DNA from: Macrosteles quadrilineatus
Taxonomy: Eukaryota > Arthropoda > Insecta > Hemiptera > Cicadellidae
Direction of reading: 5' to 3'
NCBI RefSeq assembly: GCF_028750875.1
Contig: NW_026542597.1
Coordinates: forward strand, 81,628,856-81,692,855
Length of the DNA: 64,000 nt
This document shows positions 63,574 through 64,000 of the stretch, piece after piece. Below the pieces are notes generated by a model. It was not told the DNA's origin. It saw only the letters and a program-made list of their open reading frames with translations, and did no database searches. A program made the position numbers and the translations under genes. How positions within the stretch are numbered: the first letter of the stretch is position 1; each line of letters opens with the position of its first letter.

Positions 63574-64000
63574 CTGTGAACAGGAGGAAAATCGTCGTTA
63601 ACACATAGTTAGTTTTGACTCCTGACACAATCAAACTGTAAATTTTGGGTAGCTTGTTCAAATACTTATTCACCACAGGCAAAAAGAAAGTTTTTGTAAC
63701 TGTAAAATAATCCAATTATTATCTATTTAATTATTATCTATGAGGAAAACAGTGAATGACATGCGTTATTTTCAACAGAAATTCAAGACTCGCTTAGAGA
63801 CCAATATGGTTTAAAAGATTAAAAGATATTGTCAAAGATGTTTTTAAGCTACATTGAATAAATGGTTTGATTCAATTAAAGGTCTCAAAGAATTCAATTT
63901 GAAGATGAGGTGGTCTGAAGTTAGTCTCTTCAGTTTTTGAACATTGAGCCTTGAGAATTGATATTTTTCATTAATGCAAACAAGTGAAGAAGAGTTTCAC
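63574..64000. other. Intron of the ZP gene
   Basis: Upstream of the first visible ZP exon on minus. It has to be intron if the gene continues beyond the window, as its lack of a start suggests. Nothing else seen. Confidence 0.45.

Overview
The window is animal nuclear DNA. It is AT-rich, with short coding exons, GT-AG introns of hundreds to thousands of bases, and dense transposon debris. Gene content and a LINE tail ending in (AAG)n suggest an insect, perhaps a hemipteran; the species is an inference I cannot verify. There are no prokaryotic operons, CRISPR arrays or phage genes.

Layout. 1-4.9 kb: no recognisable gene; a TTAA-ended MITE and an internally deleted mariner with very long inverted ends. 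4.9-8.7 kb (+): complete five-exon Ssu72, the RNA polymerase II CTD phosphatase (194 aa). 10.7-24.8 kb (-): complete twelve-exon Lsg1, the circularly permuted GTPase of late 60S ribosome assembly (589 aa), convergent with Ssu72; its introns are swollen by an AT-microsatellite repeat family (four copies), one holding a nested Helitron-like insertion. 25-35 kb: intergenic, with a 1.3 kb fold-back element, a broken fragment of a PIP-kinase-like gene, and at 30,780-32,867 an intact intronless 695-codon gene with its own TATA-like box and AATAAA. It encodes a hydrophobic N-terminal segment, an unrecognised ~280-residue region and a phosphatidylinositol-phosphate kinase domain. Two palindromic elements with hammerhead-ribozyme-like cores follow at 34.3-35.1 kb.

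36.8-48.1 kb (-): Rexo2 (oligoribonuclease), five shared exons plus two competing terminal exons, 3.1 kb apart, each able to supply the last catalytic HxxxxD motif. 48-59.8 kb: no gene recognised; MITEs, SINEs, Helitron-like copies with a 33-35 bp minisatellite, and tandem duplications. 59.8-63.6 kb (-): 3' part of a gene for a ZP-domain transmembrane protein with a very long proline-rich cytoplasmic tail; its 5' end is beyond the right edge.

The conserved genes are housekeeping genes (transcription, ribosome export, RNA decay) plus a probable epidermal ZP protein, with no evident shared pathway. The best candidates for undescribed biology are the PIP-kinase-like gene with a signal-like N-terminus, the duplicated Rexo2 terminal exon, and the hammerhead-like palindromes.
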